In this document: positions 1-7,125 of the stretch, piece by piece
Position numbering within the stretch: position 1 is the first letter of the stretch
Layout of the letters: every line of letters begins with the position of its first letter
Translations under genes and position numbers: made by a program
Notes under the pieces: model-generated
The model's database searches: none
The model's input: only the letters and a program-made list of their open reading frames with translations
Told to the model about the DNA's origin: nothing
DNA from: Micromonospora sp. WMMD1102
GTDB lineage: Bacteria > Actinomycetota > Actinomycetes > Mycobacteriales > Micromonosporaceae
DNA length: 64,000 nucleotides
NCBI RefSeq assembly: GCF_029626265.1
Contig: NZ_JARUBN010000001.1
Coordinates: 5,397,001-5,461,000 of the forward strand
Direction of reading: 5' to 3'

Positions 1-2
1 TC

Positions 3-569
3 GACCAGGATGCCGTAAGGCGGGCCAGGGCGAGGGTCCTGAGGGCGACGGCCCTGTCCGCGTGGGTGAGTCTGGTAGGCGCGGGGATCATCGCCGCCCT
101 GACGGCCGGACTCCTCACGACCGCTGGCCCGGTCTTCCTGCTCAACGCGGTACCGGCGCTGCTTCTAGGCGCGAGTGGGGCGCACAACTTACGCAGGCGC
201 CGCAACCTGCGCGCCACCTGGTCACGCCAGGGCATCGCGCCGGTGGCGATGCGGCTGTCCGGTGCCGGGCTGCGGCTCAGCATCGACGCGGCACCCGACT
301 CGATCTTCCTGCCGTGGTCCACCGTGCAGGGCGTCCGCCTGGTTCGCCGGCGCGGTCAGCAGCTCCTTGTACTGGATCTCGCGCCGGGCGTCGGGCCCGG
401 CTCTCCCGGGGTAACCGGCCTGGAGCACCCGGACGTCCAGCGCGTGCTGAATAGCAAGGTGCTGGGTGTCAAGGGGCTCCGGACCGCTGTACGGGTGCTA
501 CGCCAACCGGTCTCCGCGATCGACCAGGCGCTGGCGGCCCGCACCGGTGGTCGGGTCCGCGTCCGTTAG
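3..569 (+). CDS. Membrane protein with PH-like domain, 5' end outside window
   Basis: The reading frame is open from the window edge to a TAG stop at 567-569, so the 5' end lies to the left. A GTG at 66 could start it, but in-frame coding-like sequence precedes it and the gene is probably longer. The visible part has a hydrophobic stretch consistent with one or two membrane segments, then a basic stretch (NLRRRRNLRATW), then about 100 residues with alternating strands that resemble the bacterial PH-like domains of actinobacterial membrane proteins. No catalytic motif is visible. It is the last intact gene before the decayed mobile region, so it probably belongs to the chromosome or to an older island. 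The function is unknown. Confidence 0.6.
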   Translation, partial: DQDAVRRARARVLRATALSAWVSLVGAGIIAALTAGLLTTAGPVFLLNAVPALLLGASGAHNLRRRRNLRATWSRQGIAPVAMRLSGAGLRLSIDAAPDSIFLPWSTVQGVRLVRRRGQQLLVLDLAPGVGPGSPGVTGLEHPDVQRVLNSKVLGVKGLRTAVRVLRQPVSAIDQALAARTGGRVRVR

Positions 570-735
570 CCCTGCTCGTTCAAGCGCCCAGCGCTCAGGG
601 GGCGGTTGCCCAGCGGCCATGAGTGATCGGAAGCTCGGCGTCGCCTGCCGGTGTGAGTCCGGTCCGGGTAGTCGCCAGGGAGCCCGGTAGCAGGCTGGCG
701 GCGTCGAGGGAAACGCTCGGCGTCGAAGCGAAGCG

Positions 736-956
736 TCAAAGGCCTTCGTTCTGCCCACAGACGTGCTTCTTGCCGGCGTACAGGCCGTCGTAGTGCTCAC
801 GTTCACCGACCGGGGCGACGAACCGTCGGCCAGGACGCCGTCACGCTGGGCACGTTCGAGCTGGTCGTCGACCTCGGGTCGGGTCACCCAGCGCAGGATC
901 GGGCCCAGGATCTCGTGGTAGCGGGTGATCGTGGCCGCCTCTGACCACCCCCACAA
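736..956 (-). pseudogene. Decayed IS5-like DDE transposase fragment
   Basis: Read on the minus strand, the frame from 956 begins with a segment containing TITRYHEILGPILRWVTR and VLADGS, which resembles the part before the first catalytic Asp of actinobacterial IS5-family DDE transposases. Homology then continues in a shifted frame as EHYDGLYAGKKHVCGQN, ending at a TGA at 736-738. The GKKH..GQN block matches the segment that follows the first Asp in these enzymes. The rest of the catalytic core and recognisable terminal inverted repeats are absent. It is a frameshifted and truncated relic, one of two decayed mobile genes just outside the attL copy of the AICE. The family assignment rests on motif resemblance only. 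Confidence 0.45.
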
Positions 957-989
957 CCATCACTCACTGTGACATCTGGGAGCATCAAC

Positions 990-1307
990 TTACTTTTGAA
1001 TGACCCTCCTGGCGCGAGCCAAGATGCGGATTGATGTACGCCCGGATGAAGTCACGATAGGTCGACAGCCCCGTGAGAGGTCCAACTCACGCTCATCCAG
1101 CCATCGCTCCGACTCGGCCGCCACCGTGCCGTCCGCAGCCAACTCGACGCGGCCGAACTGCGCGAGCGCTTCCTGTTGCCGCGCACCGGCGGCCCGCTCG
1201 CTGGCAAAGCCGCGACGTCGCATCTGCCGCCGCCTGCCGTCCGGACTCGCCGGTAGATCAATGACGAAGTACCACGTCTTGCCCTTGGGATCACGACCAA
1301 CCGCCAC
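990..1307 (-). pseudogene. Truncated, frameshifted tyrosine integrase (N-terminal remnant)
   Basis: A GTG at 1307 opens a frame with the arm-binding N-terminus typical of actinobacterial phage/AICE integrases (GKTWYFVIDLPASPDGRRRQ, then RRRGFASERAA). It reaches the start of the core-binding domain (WLDERELDLS). There the frame is broken: the neighbouring frame continues with TYRDFIRAYINPHLGSRQ, the usual first core helix, so a single-base indel near 1080 is likely. The coding signal ends near 1000 and the whole catalytic domain (R..HxxR..Y) is missing. It differs clearly in sequence from the intact integrase of the neighbouring element. It lies outside attL, next to the displaced rnpB 3' end, which suggests an older element once used the same site. 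Confidence 0.75.
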
Positions 1308-1423
1308 GACGACCTCCCCGTGGTCACAGAATGACGACTACCCCTACGACGGTAGTCGATCTCCGTGACCACGGATGTGACCACAAGATCAAGAGTCCAG
1401 AGAAACCGCAGATCAGCGGTAAG

Positions 1424-1454
1424 ACGACGGACGAGTCGACCTGTACGCCGGATT
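1424..1454. repeat. attL: 31-bp core repeat, displaced rnpB 3' end
   Basis: This stretch is identical over 31 bp to 15718-15748; the match ends at G/T and A/T mismatches on the two sides. It equals the last part of the RNase P RNA gene (the conserved CCGGCGTACAGG block plus the 3' strand of helix P1, read on the minus strand). Here it is an orphan copy because the rest of rnpB lies 14 kb away. It therefore marks the end of the integrated element farther from rnpB. Confidence 0.88.
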
Positions 1455-1504
1455 ATGAATGTGGAACCCGGTCTGACCAGGACCGGAGCCCGGCGACAAC
1501 CACT

Positions 1505-1525
1505 CTGGGCCGTCGCTGGGCCGTC
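1505..1525. repeat. Direct repeats CTGGGCCGTC x2, candidate integrase arm sites (left)
   Basis: Two identical copies of CTGGGCCGTC lie at 1505-1514 and 1516-1525, about 50 bp inside attL. The same decamer recurs inside attR (15590-15630). Short direct repeats placed just inside both att cores are what arm-type binding sites of a tyrosine integrase look like. Binding is inferred. Confidence 0.5.
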
Positions 1526-1578
1526 AGACAGGCGACTGTCCGACCAGTGGCAGACTTCGCGTCAGCCGTTCATGACGA

Positions 1579-2451
1579 TCATCCGTAGGACGGGAACTCG
1601 CCGTTGAACAAAAGGCCCAGATAGTAGAACGCCTCCCAGGTCTTGCCCGCGCGATCTGCCTCGTAAGCGTTGTTTGCTCGGCTTATAGCGGTATCCAGCT
1701 TAGAAAGTGACTCTTCCTTTTGCACACTCGTTTTGCAAGCGTCAAACCGACCCGAAGCGCCAGTAGGGTCATTCATTGAAGCGAGACCACCGTCTCGCAA
1801 TTCGCGCAATAGGTACTTAAGGTCCATCAGCCAGAAAATCTGGCTCTCACCTGCAACATACTTGGCGGCTCGCATCTCGAGATAGAAGGAGGATACCGGG
1901 ACCGACCTGTAGTACTTCCAAGCCTTCAAAATCCGAGCCATCCCCTTGGCCTTACCAAGAGAAGGTTTTTTGTTGCAGTCGTTCACGTACGAGAGATGCG
2001 AATCTGGTGCAGCCTTTATCCACGAGCCACCTGATCCAGCAATCTGGTATGCCAGCTTGTCAGAACCGTCGTCCGCGTCCGCCAAGTAAGCTGGGATAAC
2101 TTCATACGTTTCGGCACCACCACCGAAGGCCACGACGACCGCCGGCCGGTCCACGTAAATCGACGTACCAGGGAACCTTTCCACGAGGGCTTGTTTAACG
2201 CTATTTAGCGCAGTCGTCGAACTTGAGGGTCGAGGGAGCGGCATCGAGGCGAAGTAGTCAACATCACTTCTGTAACGAACGCCGGTGCCGTGCGAGAACG
2301 AACCGCTCTGCCAGAATCGACTTATACCGAAGTTCGCCTTCAGCTTGGCTTCGACAGAGGCGCGATGGCTGGCAGCAGCTTGAACTTCTGCCTGAGTTGG
2401 AACCAGCCTTGACAAGAACAGCTCAAACCCTTGATTGACGCTCATCGCCAT
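1579..2451 (-). CDS. CBASS CD-NTase (SMODS-type cGAS/DncV-like nucleotidyltransferase)
   Basis: This is a 290-aa protein with the nucleotidyltransferase signature of CD-NTases. GSFSHGTGVRYRSDVDYF gives the Gly-Ser pair (about residue 50) and two metal-binding Asp (about 63 and 65). A third acidic residue lies in YEVIPAY (about 117), with Glu in place of the commoner Asp. The C-terminal half (KAWKYYRSVPVSSFYLEM) is the helical lobe of the SMODS family. Known members make cyclic di- or trinucleotides on phage infection; the product here cannot be read from sequence. The ATG at 2451 shares one base with the stop of the upstream SLATT gene, and a GTG at 2454 and an ATG at 2445 are alternatives. 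Base composition is clearly more A/T-rich than the AICE backbone, which fits cargo acquired separately. Confidence 0.88.
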   Translation of the reverse strand: MAMSVNQGFELFLSRLVPTQAEVQAAASHRASVEAKLKANFGISRFWQSGSFSHGTGVRYRSDVDYFASMPLPRPSSSTTALNSVKQALVERFPGTSIYVDRPAVVVAFGGGAETYEVIPAYLADADDGSDKLAYQIAGSGGSWIKAAPDSHLSYVNDCNKKPSLGKAKGMARILKAWKYYRSVPVSSFYLEMRAAKYVAGESQIFWLMDLKYLLRELRDGGLASMNDPTGASGRFDACKTSVQKEESLSKLDTAISRANNAYEADRAGKTWEAFYYLGLLFNGEFPSYG

Positions 2452-2990
2452 CACGAATCACCCGACCCATCTGCTTCATAGCTCTGACCACCCGAGCTGA
2501 TATTCTTTGCGGCACGCTTGTACGCGAATTTCGACACAACCTCAGCAGTCTTATTGATCTCATCACGCCTCGACGTGATTTCTTGGAGACGAGCCCGAAG
2601 ATCCTCCCCACCGAGCGAATGCATGTCAATAAGGCGTAGCTGACGAGCAGCGGTCTGAACTTCAAGATAGGCGTTAGCGGCAGCAGAGCATTGGTTGGTC
2701 TTCTGGGCTGCGTTCAACGTCGTTGCCGTCGTGCTAGCACCAGCGGCCAGTAGGGCACTAATACCAACAACCAGTGGACTTGTCGTCTCCGACAGAGCGG
2801 CAGCGCCCGAAAGCGCCGCAAGAACCGCCGCAGGAATACCTAAGGCGAGATTAACGAAACGCCACCTCTTTGCTTGCTCAAACTGAGACTGCGCACTCCA
2901 CATAACACTCTCTTCGAGACGCCACACTTCGTCCCTGATCGCCCGCTTAACGCCACTAATAGGATTTTCAGGTTCTGTGGTCACAGCCAC
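2451..2990 (-). CDS. SLATT-domain 2TM effector of the CBASS unit
   Basis: This 179-aa protein has an amphipathic N-terminal helix (about residues 14-44) and two adjacent membrane helices (about 46-66 and 71-91) separated by a short turn. A long soluble helical tail follows, with the AAANAYLEVQTAARQLRL pattern. This matches the SLATT family (SMODS and SLOG-associating two-transmembrane effectors), which are thought to damage the membrane when the partner nucleotidyltransferase signals. The gene lies directly upstream of the CD-NTase and overlaps it, so the two form a two-gene unit transcribed towards attL. The GTG at 2990 is the longest start; the GTG at 2984 is possible. No Cap2/Cap3, HORMA or TRIP13 gene is present, so the arrangement is the minimal (type I-like) CBASS form. 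Confidence 0.85.
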   Translation of the reverse strand: MAVTTEPENPISGVKRAIRDEVWRLEESVMWSAQSQFEQAKRWRFVNLALGIPAAVLAALSGAAALSETTSPLVVGISALLAAGASTTATTLNAAQKTNQCSAAANAYLEVQTAARQLRLIDMHSLGGEDLRARLQEITSRRDEINKTAEVVSKFAYKRAAKNISSGGQSYEADGSGDS

Positions 2991-3100
2991 CAGAGCCTAG
3001 ACCTTCGGTCGATACCTGGCGAACACTTGTCCGAAGATCGACAAAAGGGATCGATTAACTTATATAAATGCAGTTCGTCGGCCGGCTGCGCAGTTATGGC

Positions 3101-4297
3101 TCAGCTAGCCTGACCAAACAGGTCATCGATCGCGTTGCGGGTGCGTTCCTCGCTTGCCGGCATCAGGTGCGTGTACACCCGAAGCGTGAAACCGGGGTCG
3201 GCGTGGCCGAGGTAGGACGCAAGAGCCTTGATGCTCTCCCCTGCGTCGAGCAGCGCCGAGGCGTAGAAGTGGCGTAGCGCGTGCATCCCGGTCGCCCGGG
3301 TCGGAGTGATGCCGGCCGCCACGACCGCCGGGCGCCAGCTCTTGCCATCGAAGGTACGCCGGTTGATCGCACCGCGCCGGGTGGTGGTGAACAGCAGCGG
3401 TGCCGTGACCCGCTCGTCGTCGGCCGGGTTCTCCCACGGCAGCGTGAGGGACAGCGGAGGGAAGTCGTCGACGTGCTGGCGCAGCGCCTGGGCGACGGAG
3501 TCAGCCAGCGGTACCCGGCGGTCCCGGTCGTTCTTTGGAAGGCCAAACACCAGCCGGGAACGGACAAGCTTGACCTGACGGCAGACGTGCACCCACCCCG
3601 CGTCGAAGTCGATGTCATCGACCCCAAGGCCGAGGATCTCACCCTGCCGCAGCCCGCAGCCGGCGCCCAGGTCGACCATGGCGCGGTACCGCTCGGCGAG
3701 GGCACCGCGGATTGCCGAAACCTGTTCGTACCGCCACGGCACCACCCGACGTTGCACCGGTCGCGGAGCCTTGATCGACTTTGCCGAACACGGATTCTTG
3801 GCGATCCGCTCGTCATCGACCGCCGCGCCGAGGATGGTCCGCAGGTGCGCGAAGATCACGGATCGGGTCGCCGGGGCCAGCTTGCCGACCATGCTGGCGT
3901 CCCACTCCCGGACGTGGCCCGGCTTGATCGAGGCCAGTTGCCGAGAGCCGAAGAACGGCAGCAGATGCTTGCGTACCCGGAACTCCGTGACCTCCCGAGT
4001 CGACTCGTCGAACGACCTCGTCCGCAGCCAGGTTTCGGCGTACTCGGCGAAGGTCATCCGACCGGCGATCGGATCGATGTACGAGCCCCGCAGCTTGTCC
4101 GTCTCGGTCGAGACGAGGAACGCCTCAGCGTCCCGCTTGGCACGGTCGGGGAACGACCGGCTACGTTCCCGACCGTCCGGCCCGATGTAGCGGACCCGGT
4201 ACCGGAGTCCCTTGCCGAACCGGTCGGACTTGACCCGTTCCTTACGGCCGCCAGGGTGTCGGACGACGTCGTACCAGCGGTCTTCGACGTGTGCCAT
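3101..4297 (-). CDS. int: AICE tyrosine integrase
   Basis: The 398-aa site-specific recombinase has an N-terminal arm-binding region (about residues 1-75), a SAM-like core-binding domain (about 80-175) and a catalytic domain. The catalytic residues are visible: Arg217 in GCGLRQGE, His339 and Arg342 in MHALRH, His365 in YLGHAD and Tyr375 in RVYTHL. It should catalyse recombination between attP and rnpB. The ATG at 4297 overlaps the xis stop as ATGA, which fixes the start and shows translational coupling. It is the last gene of the leftward operon rep-xis-int, as in pSAM2, so its expression should follow Pra/KorSA control. All catalytic residues are intact, unlike the remnant at 990-1307. Confidence 0.95.
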   Translation of the reverse strand: MAHVEDRWYDVVRHPGGRKERVKSDRFGKGLRYRVRYIGPDGRERSRSFPDRAKRDAEAFLVSTETDKLRGSYIDPIAGRMTFAEYAETWLRTRSFDESTREVTEFRVRKHLLPFFGSRQLASIKPGHVREWDASMVGKLAPATRSVIFAHLRTILGAAVDDERIAKNPCSAKSIKAPRPVQRRVVPWRYEQVSAIRGALAERYRAMVDLGAGCGLRQGEILGLGVDDIDFDAGWVHVCRQVKLVRSRLVFGLPKNDRDRRVPLADSVAQALRQHVDDFPPLSLTLPWENPADDERVTAPLLFTTTRRGAINRRTFDGKSWRPAVVAAGITPTRATGMHALRHFYASALLDAGESIKALASYLGHADPGFTLRVYTHLMPASEERTRNAIDDLFGQAS

Positions 4298-4479
4298 CAG
4301 GCCGCCGCCTGCTGACGCACCCACGACCGGACCGCTTCCGGTTCGTACCGCAGGTGTCGACCGACCCGGGCCGCCGGCGGACCGTACTTGACCTTGCGCC
4401 AGCGGTACAGCGTCTCCGTCGGCACCCGCAGGTACGCCGCCACGTCCCCGATCGTCCAAAGTCCATCGTTCGCCACCAT
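4297..4479 (-). CDS. xis: Excisionase / AlpA-MerR type HTH protein
   Basis: This 60-aa protein consists almost wholly of a winged helix-turn-helix of the excisionase/AlpA type: WTIGDVAAYLRVPTETLYRW, then VGRHLRYEPEAVRSWV. Such proteins bend att DNA and bias the integrase towards excision. The start at 4479 overlaps the end of repSA as ATGA and the stop overlaps int, so it is made in step with both. The length and position match Xis of pSAM2 and related AICEs. Confidence 0.92.
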   Translation of the reverse strand: MVANDGLWTIGDVAAYLRVPTETLYRWRKVKYGPPAARVGRHLRYEPEAVRSWVRQQAAA

Positions 4480-6230
4480 CACAGCCCCTCCCCCGTTGTG
4501 CTGCCTGCTCCCGTCGCCGATCCGTCCTCCGGTAGCTGGGCCGCCCGGTCCCGCGCGGCGAGGAGTTCGGAGCGCCAGCGGGCACGCTCGCTGATCGACC
4601 GCAGCAGTCGATGGGCCAGCGGCCCCACGTCGGGATCGTCGGGTCGGGCGAGTTCCCACGCGTGCCGGACCGGTTCGACGGTGGCGCCCTGGTCGTCGAC
4701 TCCGTCCAGGCCGACCGTCACGCCGAGCAGCGCCCGCACCCAGGCCCGCGCGTCGTGCTTGTGGTCGGAGAGCGTCTTGCCGGACCAGTCGCGGGAGATG
4801 AGGATGCGCCGGCCGCCGATGCCGAGACTGTCCCGCTGGTGCACCTTGCCCTTGCAGCGCCCCGGCTTGAGCTTGGCGTGCGCCTTCTTCGGCTGGACGC
4901 CGTAGAGCAGCCAGTTCGCGCACCGGTCGGTACACGGGGTCACCTGGAGTTCCTGCCACAGCCGGTCCAGGTGCGTCCGCTGCCGACCAGTCGTGATCTT
5001 GTGGCAGTCGCCCGTGTGCTTGGTGATGTACTTCGTGACGTACCGGATGGTCCGTTCCGCGTCCTCCGTGCCGGGCATGACCCCACGCGCGTCGACCTGG
5101 GCGCCGAAGCGCACCACGTGCACCGGTTCCGCGTCCTGGTCGTCGTCGAGCGCGTCCAGCGCTTCCGTCCAGGTGGTCAGCGGCTCGTGGGTGTCCGGGT
5201 CGACCCACGCCGACGCCTGCTCATCCCAGACCGGTAGCCGGTCGAGGGTGTACCGCTGCACGTCGGTCGACGGCCACCACACCTGGTGGTACGTAGCCGC
5301 CGCCACGGTCCGCAGCACCTCCCGGGGGATGGTGCCCCGGATGGCGAAGTGCGCGTGTGGGGCGAGTCGTCGTTGCGGCTCGACGCACCCGGCGTACTGG
5401 ACGTTCCAGCCCTCACAGCGCCGGAGGTTCTGCCAGAACCGATCCAGCAGCCGGGGGAAGTGAACGGCGTCCCAGGCCGCCCGCCGGTAGTCGTACCGGT
5501 CAGGGTTGACCGGGGTGCCGTCCGGGCGGACCGGGCCGTACGAGTCCAGGGTGAGCGTCAACCACATCGACGGCCGGTAGGTCGAGCCGTCCGGGGCGGT
5601 GTAGGTCTTCCCGACCGTGCGCCGTTCGACCTTGCGCCGGGGCAGCTCGGGCGCGTCCTGCCGCCGCTTGGTCGACCGCTTCCGTCGCCGGCCGGTGTCC
5701 TCGTCGCCCTGGTCGTCGTCGCCGGTCGAGTGCGGGGGTGCGACCCGTCCCCGGAGCCCTTCCGCCGCGATCGCCTCTTCCACCTCCCGGATTGCCTCGT
5801 CGAGGTCGGCGACCTGCTCCAGCTGGGACGCCCGGGATGCCTCGTCGCGGGAGAACTCCAGGTGCCCGCGCAGCAGGATCAGCGCTTTCTGTTCCTCGGT
5901 CGCCGGTTCCGGTGGCGGTAGCGGTTCGTCGTCGCGGTGCCAGCCCTCCCGGATCTGTGCCTGCCGCAGTCGGCGGTTCTTCTTGGCGCACGGTGGGCAC
6001 TTGTCCTCCCGGGTCGCGCCGCACGGTAGGTCGATCACCTCGGTCAACCCGGTGGCGAGGTCGGTGCGGCGCATGGCCAGGGGGCGGATGCAGACGCCGT
6101 ATTCGGTGGCGATGTCCCGCAGTACGTCCACCGCACGGGGCAGGCCCATCCGTGCCGCCCGGGACCCCGGTCGAGGAGGCTCGACGACCGGGGCGGCCGG
6201 GGCGAGGCCGGGCAACGTGTCAGCGGTCAT
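4479..6230 (-). CDS. repSA: RepSA-like rolling-circle replication initiator
   Basis: The 583-aa protein has a Cys cluster near residues 70-82 (CGATREDKCPPC) followed by a basic segment. A charged, poorly conserved stretch (about 150-200) comes next, and then the Rep core. APHAHFAIRG gives the HUH-type His-x-His metal site, and RYVTKYITK supplies the likely nicking Tyr/Lys motif. The protein would nick a double-strand origin, probably within or near its own gene, to start replication of the excised circle. The ATG at 6230 overlaps the upstream DUF2637 gene as ATGA and the stop overlaps xis. Its place between the spread genes and xis-int matches pSAM2. The nicking residue is inferred from position. 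Confidence 0.9.
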   Translation of the reverse strand: MTADTLPGLAPAAPVVEPPRPGSRAARMGLPRAVDVLRDIATEYGVCIRPLAMRRTDLATGLTEVIDLPCGATREDKCPPCAKKNRRLRQAQIREGWHRDDEPLPPPEPATEEQKALILLRGHLEFSRDEASRASQLEQVADLDEAIREVEEAIAAEGLRGRVAPPHSTGDDDQGDEDTGRRRKRSTKRRQDAPELPRRKVERRTVGKTYTAPDGSTYRPSMWLTLTLDSYGPVRPDGTPVNPDRYDYRRAAWDAVHFPRLLDRFWQNLRRCEGWNVQYAGCVEPQRRLAPHAHFAIRGTIPREVLRTVAAATYHQVWWPSTDVQRYTLDRLPVWDEQASAWVDPDTHEPLTTWTEALDALDDDQDAEPVHVVRFGAQVDARGVMPGTEDAERTIRYVTKYITKHTGDCHKITTGRQRTHLDRLWQELQVTPCTDRCANWLLYGVQPKKAHAKLKPGRCKGKVHQRDSLGIGGRRILISRDWSGKTLSDHKHDARAWVRALLGVTVGLDGVDDQGATVEPVRHAWELARPDDPDVGPLAHRLLRSISERARWRSELLAARDRAAQLPEDGSATGAGSTTGEGL

Positions 6231-6868
6231 CGCACGATCCCGATGACCTGGGGCCGATCCGCGCGGACCACACCCAGCGGAGGCCGGACCGCCGACGGGA
6301 CCGGTTCGGACGCGACGACGGGGACGGGGACGGGGACGGGTAGATGGTCGGTCGGGCCGGTTTGCCGAACGGTTTCCGGTTCCGGGTCGGGTTGCTCGAC
6401 GACGGCCGCCACCGGTTCGACGGGCGCCGGGTCGGCAGCAGCTTCCGGGGTCGCGGGTGCGCTGGAGAGAACGACTTTGACCAGGGCAAGGAAGGCCAGC
6501 GAGGGAACGGCAGCGACGATCCAGCCCCACACCGACGGTTCGGCTTCGGCGACCTGGGCCGCCAGGGACAGCAGGGCGAACCCGACCAGGAGGACGCCGA
6601 CCAGGCCGACGGGCCGGCCGTTGCGACGCCGGGCGCGGATCTCCAGGCCGAGGTAGATGGCCATCAGCTCGACGGCTACCGCGTTGGCCCAGCCGATCCA
6701 GTCGGGTTGGCCGTGCGCGACGGTGAGGTCATGGACGTGGGTGAACGCGGCGGCGCCGGCCATCCCGCCGATGGCGAGCAGGATCAGCACCCGTGCGAGG
6801 GATTCGGCCCGGTGGCGGATCACGGCTGGCCTCCGTTCAAGTTGTTCGGGGGTGGTGAGGGGGTGCAC
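6227..6868 (-). CDS. DUF2637 membrane protein (SpdB-like)
   Basis: This 213-aa protein has about four hydrophobic segments in its first 150 residues (ARVLILLAIGGMAGAAAFT, a segment around IGWANAVAVELMAIYLGL, VGVLLVGFALLSLAAQVA and WGWIVAAVPSLAFLALVKVV). The tail is long and Pro/Val/Glu-rich. This is the layout of the DUF2637 family found beside traB in AICEs and Streptomyces plasmids, where it is linked to plasmid spread along the mycelium. GTG 6868 was chosen because GGAGG lies 8 bases before it; no ATG start is available nearby. The stop overlaps repSA. A role as a Spd-type partner of TraB is inferred from position. Confidence 0.8.
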   Translation of the reverse strand: MHPLTTPEQLERRPAVIRHRAESLARVLILLAIGGMAGAAAFTHVHDLTVAHGQPDWIGWANAVAVELMAIYLGLEIRARRRNGRPVGLVGVLLVGFALLSLAAQVAEAEPSVWGWIVAAVPSLAFLALVKVVLSSAPATPEAAADPAPVEPVAAVVEQPDPEPETVRQTGPTDHLPVPVPVPVVASEPVPSAVRPPLGVVRADRPQVIGIVR

Positions 6869-6873
6869 GGCGG

Positions 6874-7125
6874 TTACCTCCGGGCCGGGCGTACGTCGGT
6901 GCGGATGTGGTCGGGCGGGTCGCCGAGGGACGCGACGGCTTCGGAGAGGCAGCGCCACAGCGCCCATGCCTCGTCGGGGGTCAGGGACATCCGGCGCCGG
7001 CCGGCACCGACGGCGAGATAGACCGGGTACGGGTCGGGCCGGTCGGGGTCGACCCGGACGGATACCGCCGTGATCGGTTCCGGGGTGCGGAGCCGGTAGA
7101 ACCGCCGTCCGGACGGGGCGGTCAT
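6874..7125 (-). CDS. Small AICE protein of unknown function
   Basis: This 83-aa protein has a conserved-looking core (YRLRTPEPITAVSVRVDP and SLTPDEAWALWRCLSEAV) suggesting a small beta-sheet followed by a helix. The ATG at 7125 overlaps the last codon and stop of traB, and the gene ends 5 bp before the DUF2637 start, so it is part of the transfer operon. No catalytic motif or membrane segment is seen. A spread or accessory transfer role is only suggested by location. Confidence 0.75.
   Translation of the reverse strand: MTAPSGRRFYRLRTPEPITAVSVRVDPDRPDPYPVYLAVGAGRRRMSLTPDEAWALWRCLSEAVASLGDPPDHIRTDVRPARR

Noticed and set aside
1579..2990. CBASS with ancillary genes (Cap2/Cap3, HORMA, TRIP13)
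   Set aside because: No such gene lies between attL and int or elsewhere in the element; only the two-gene minimal form is supported.
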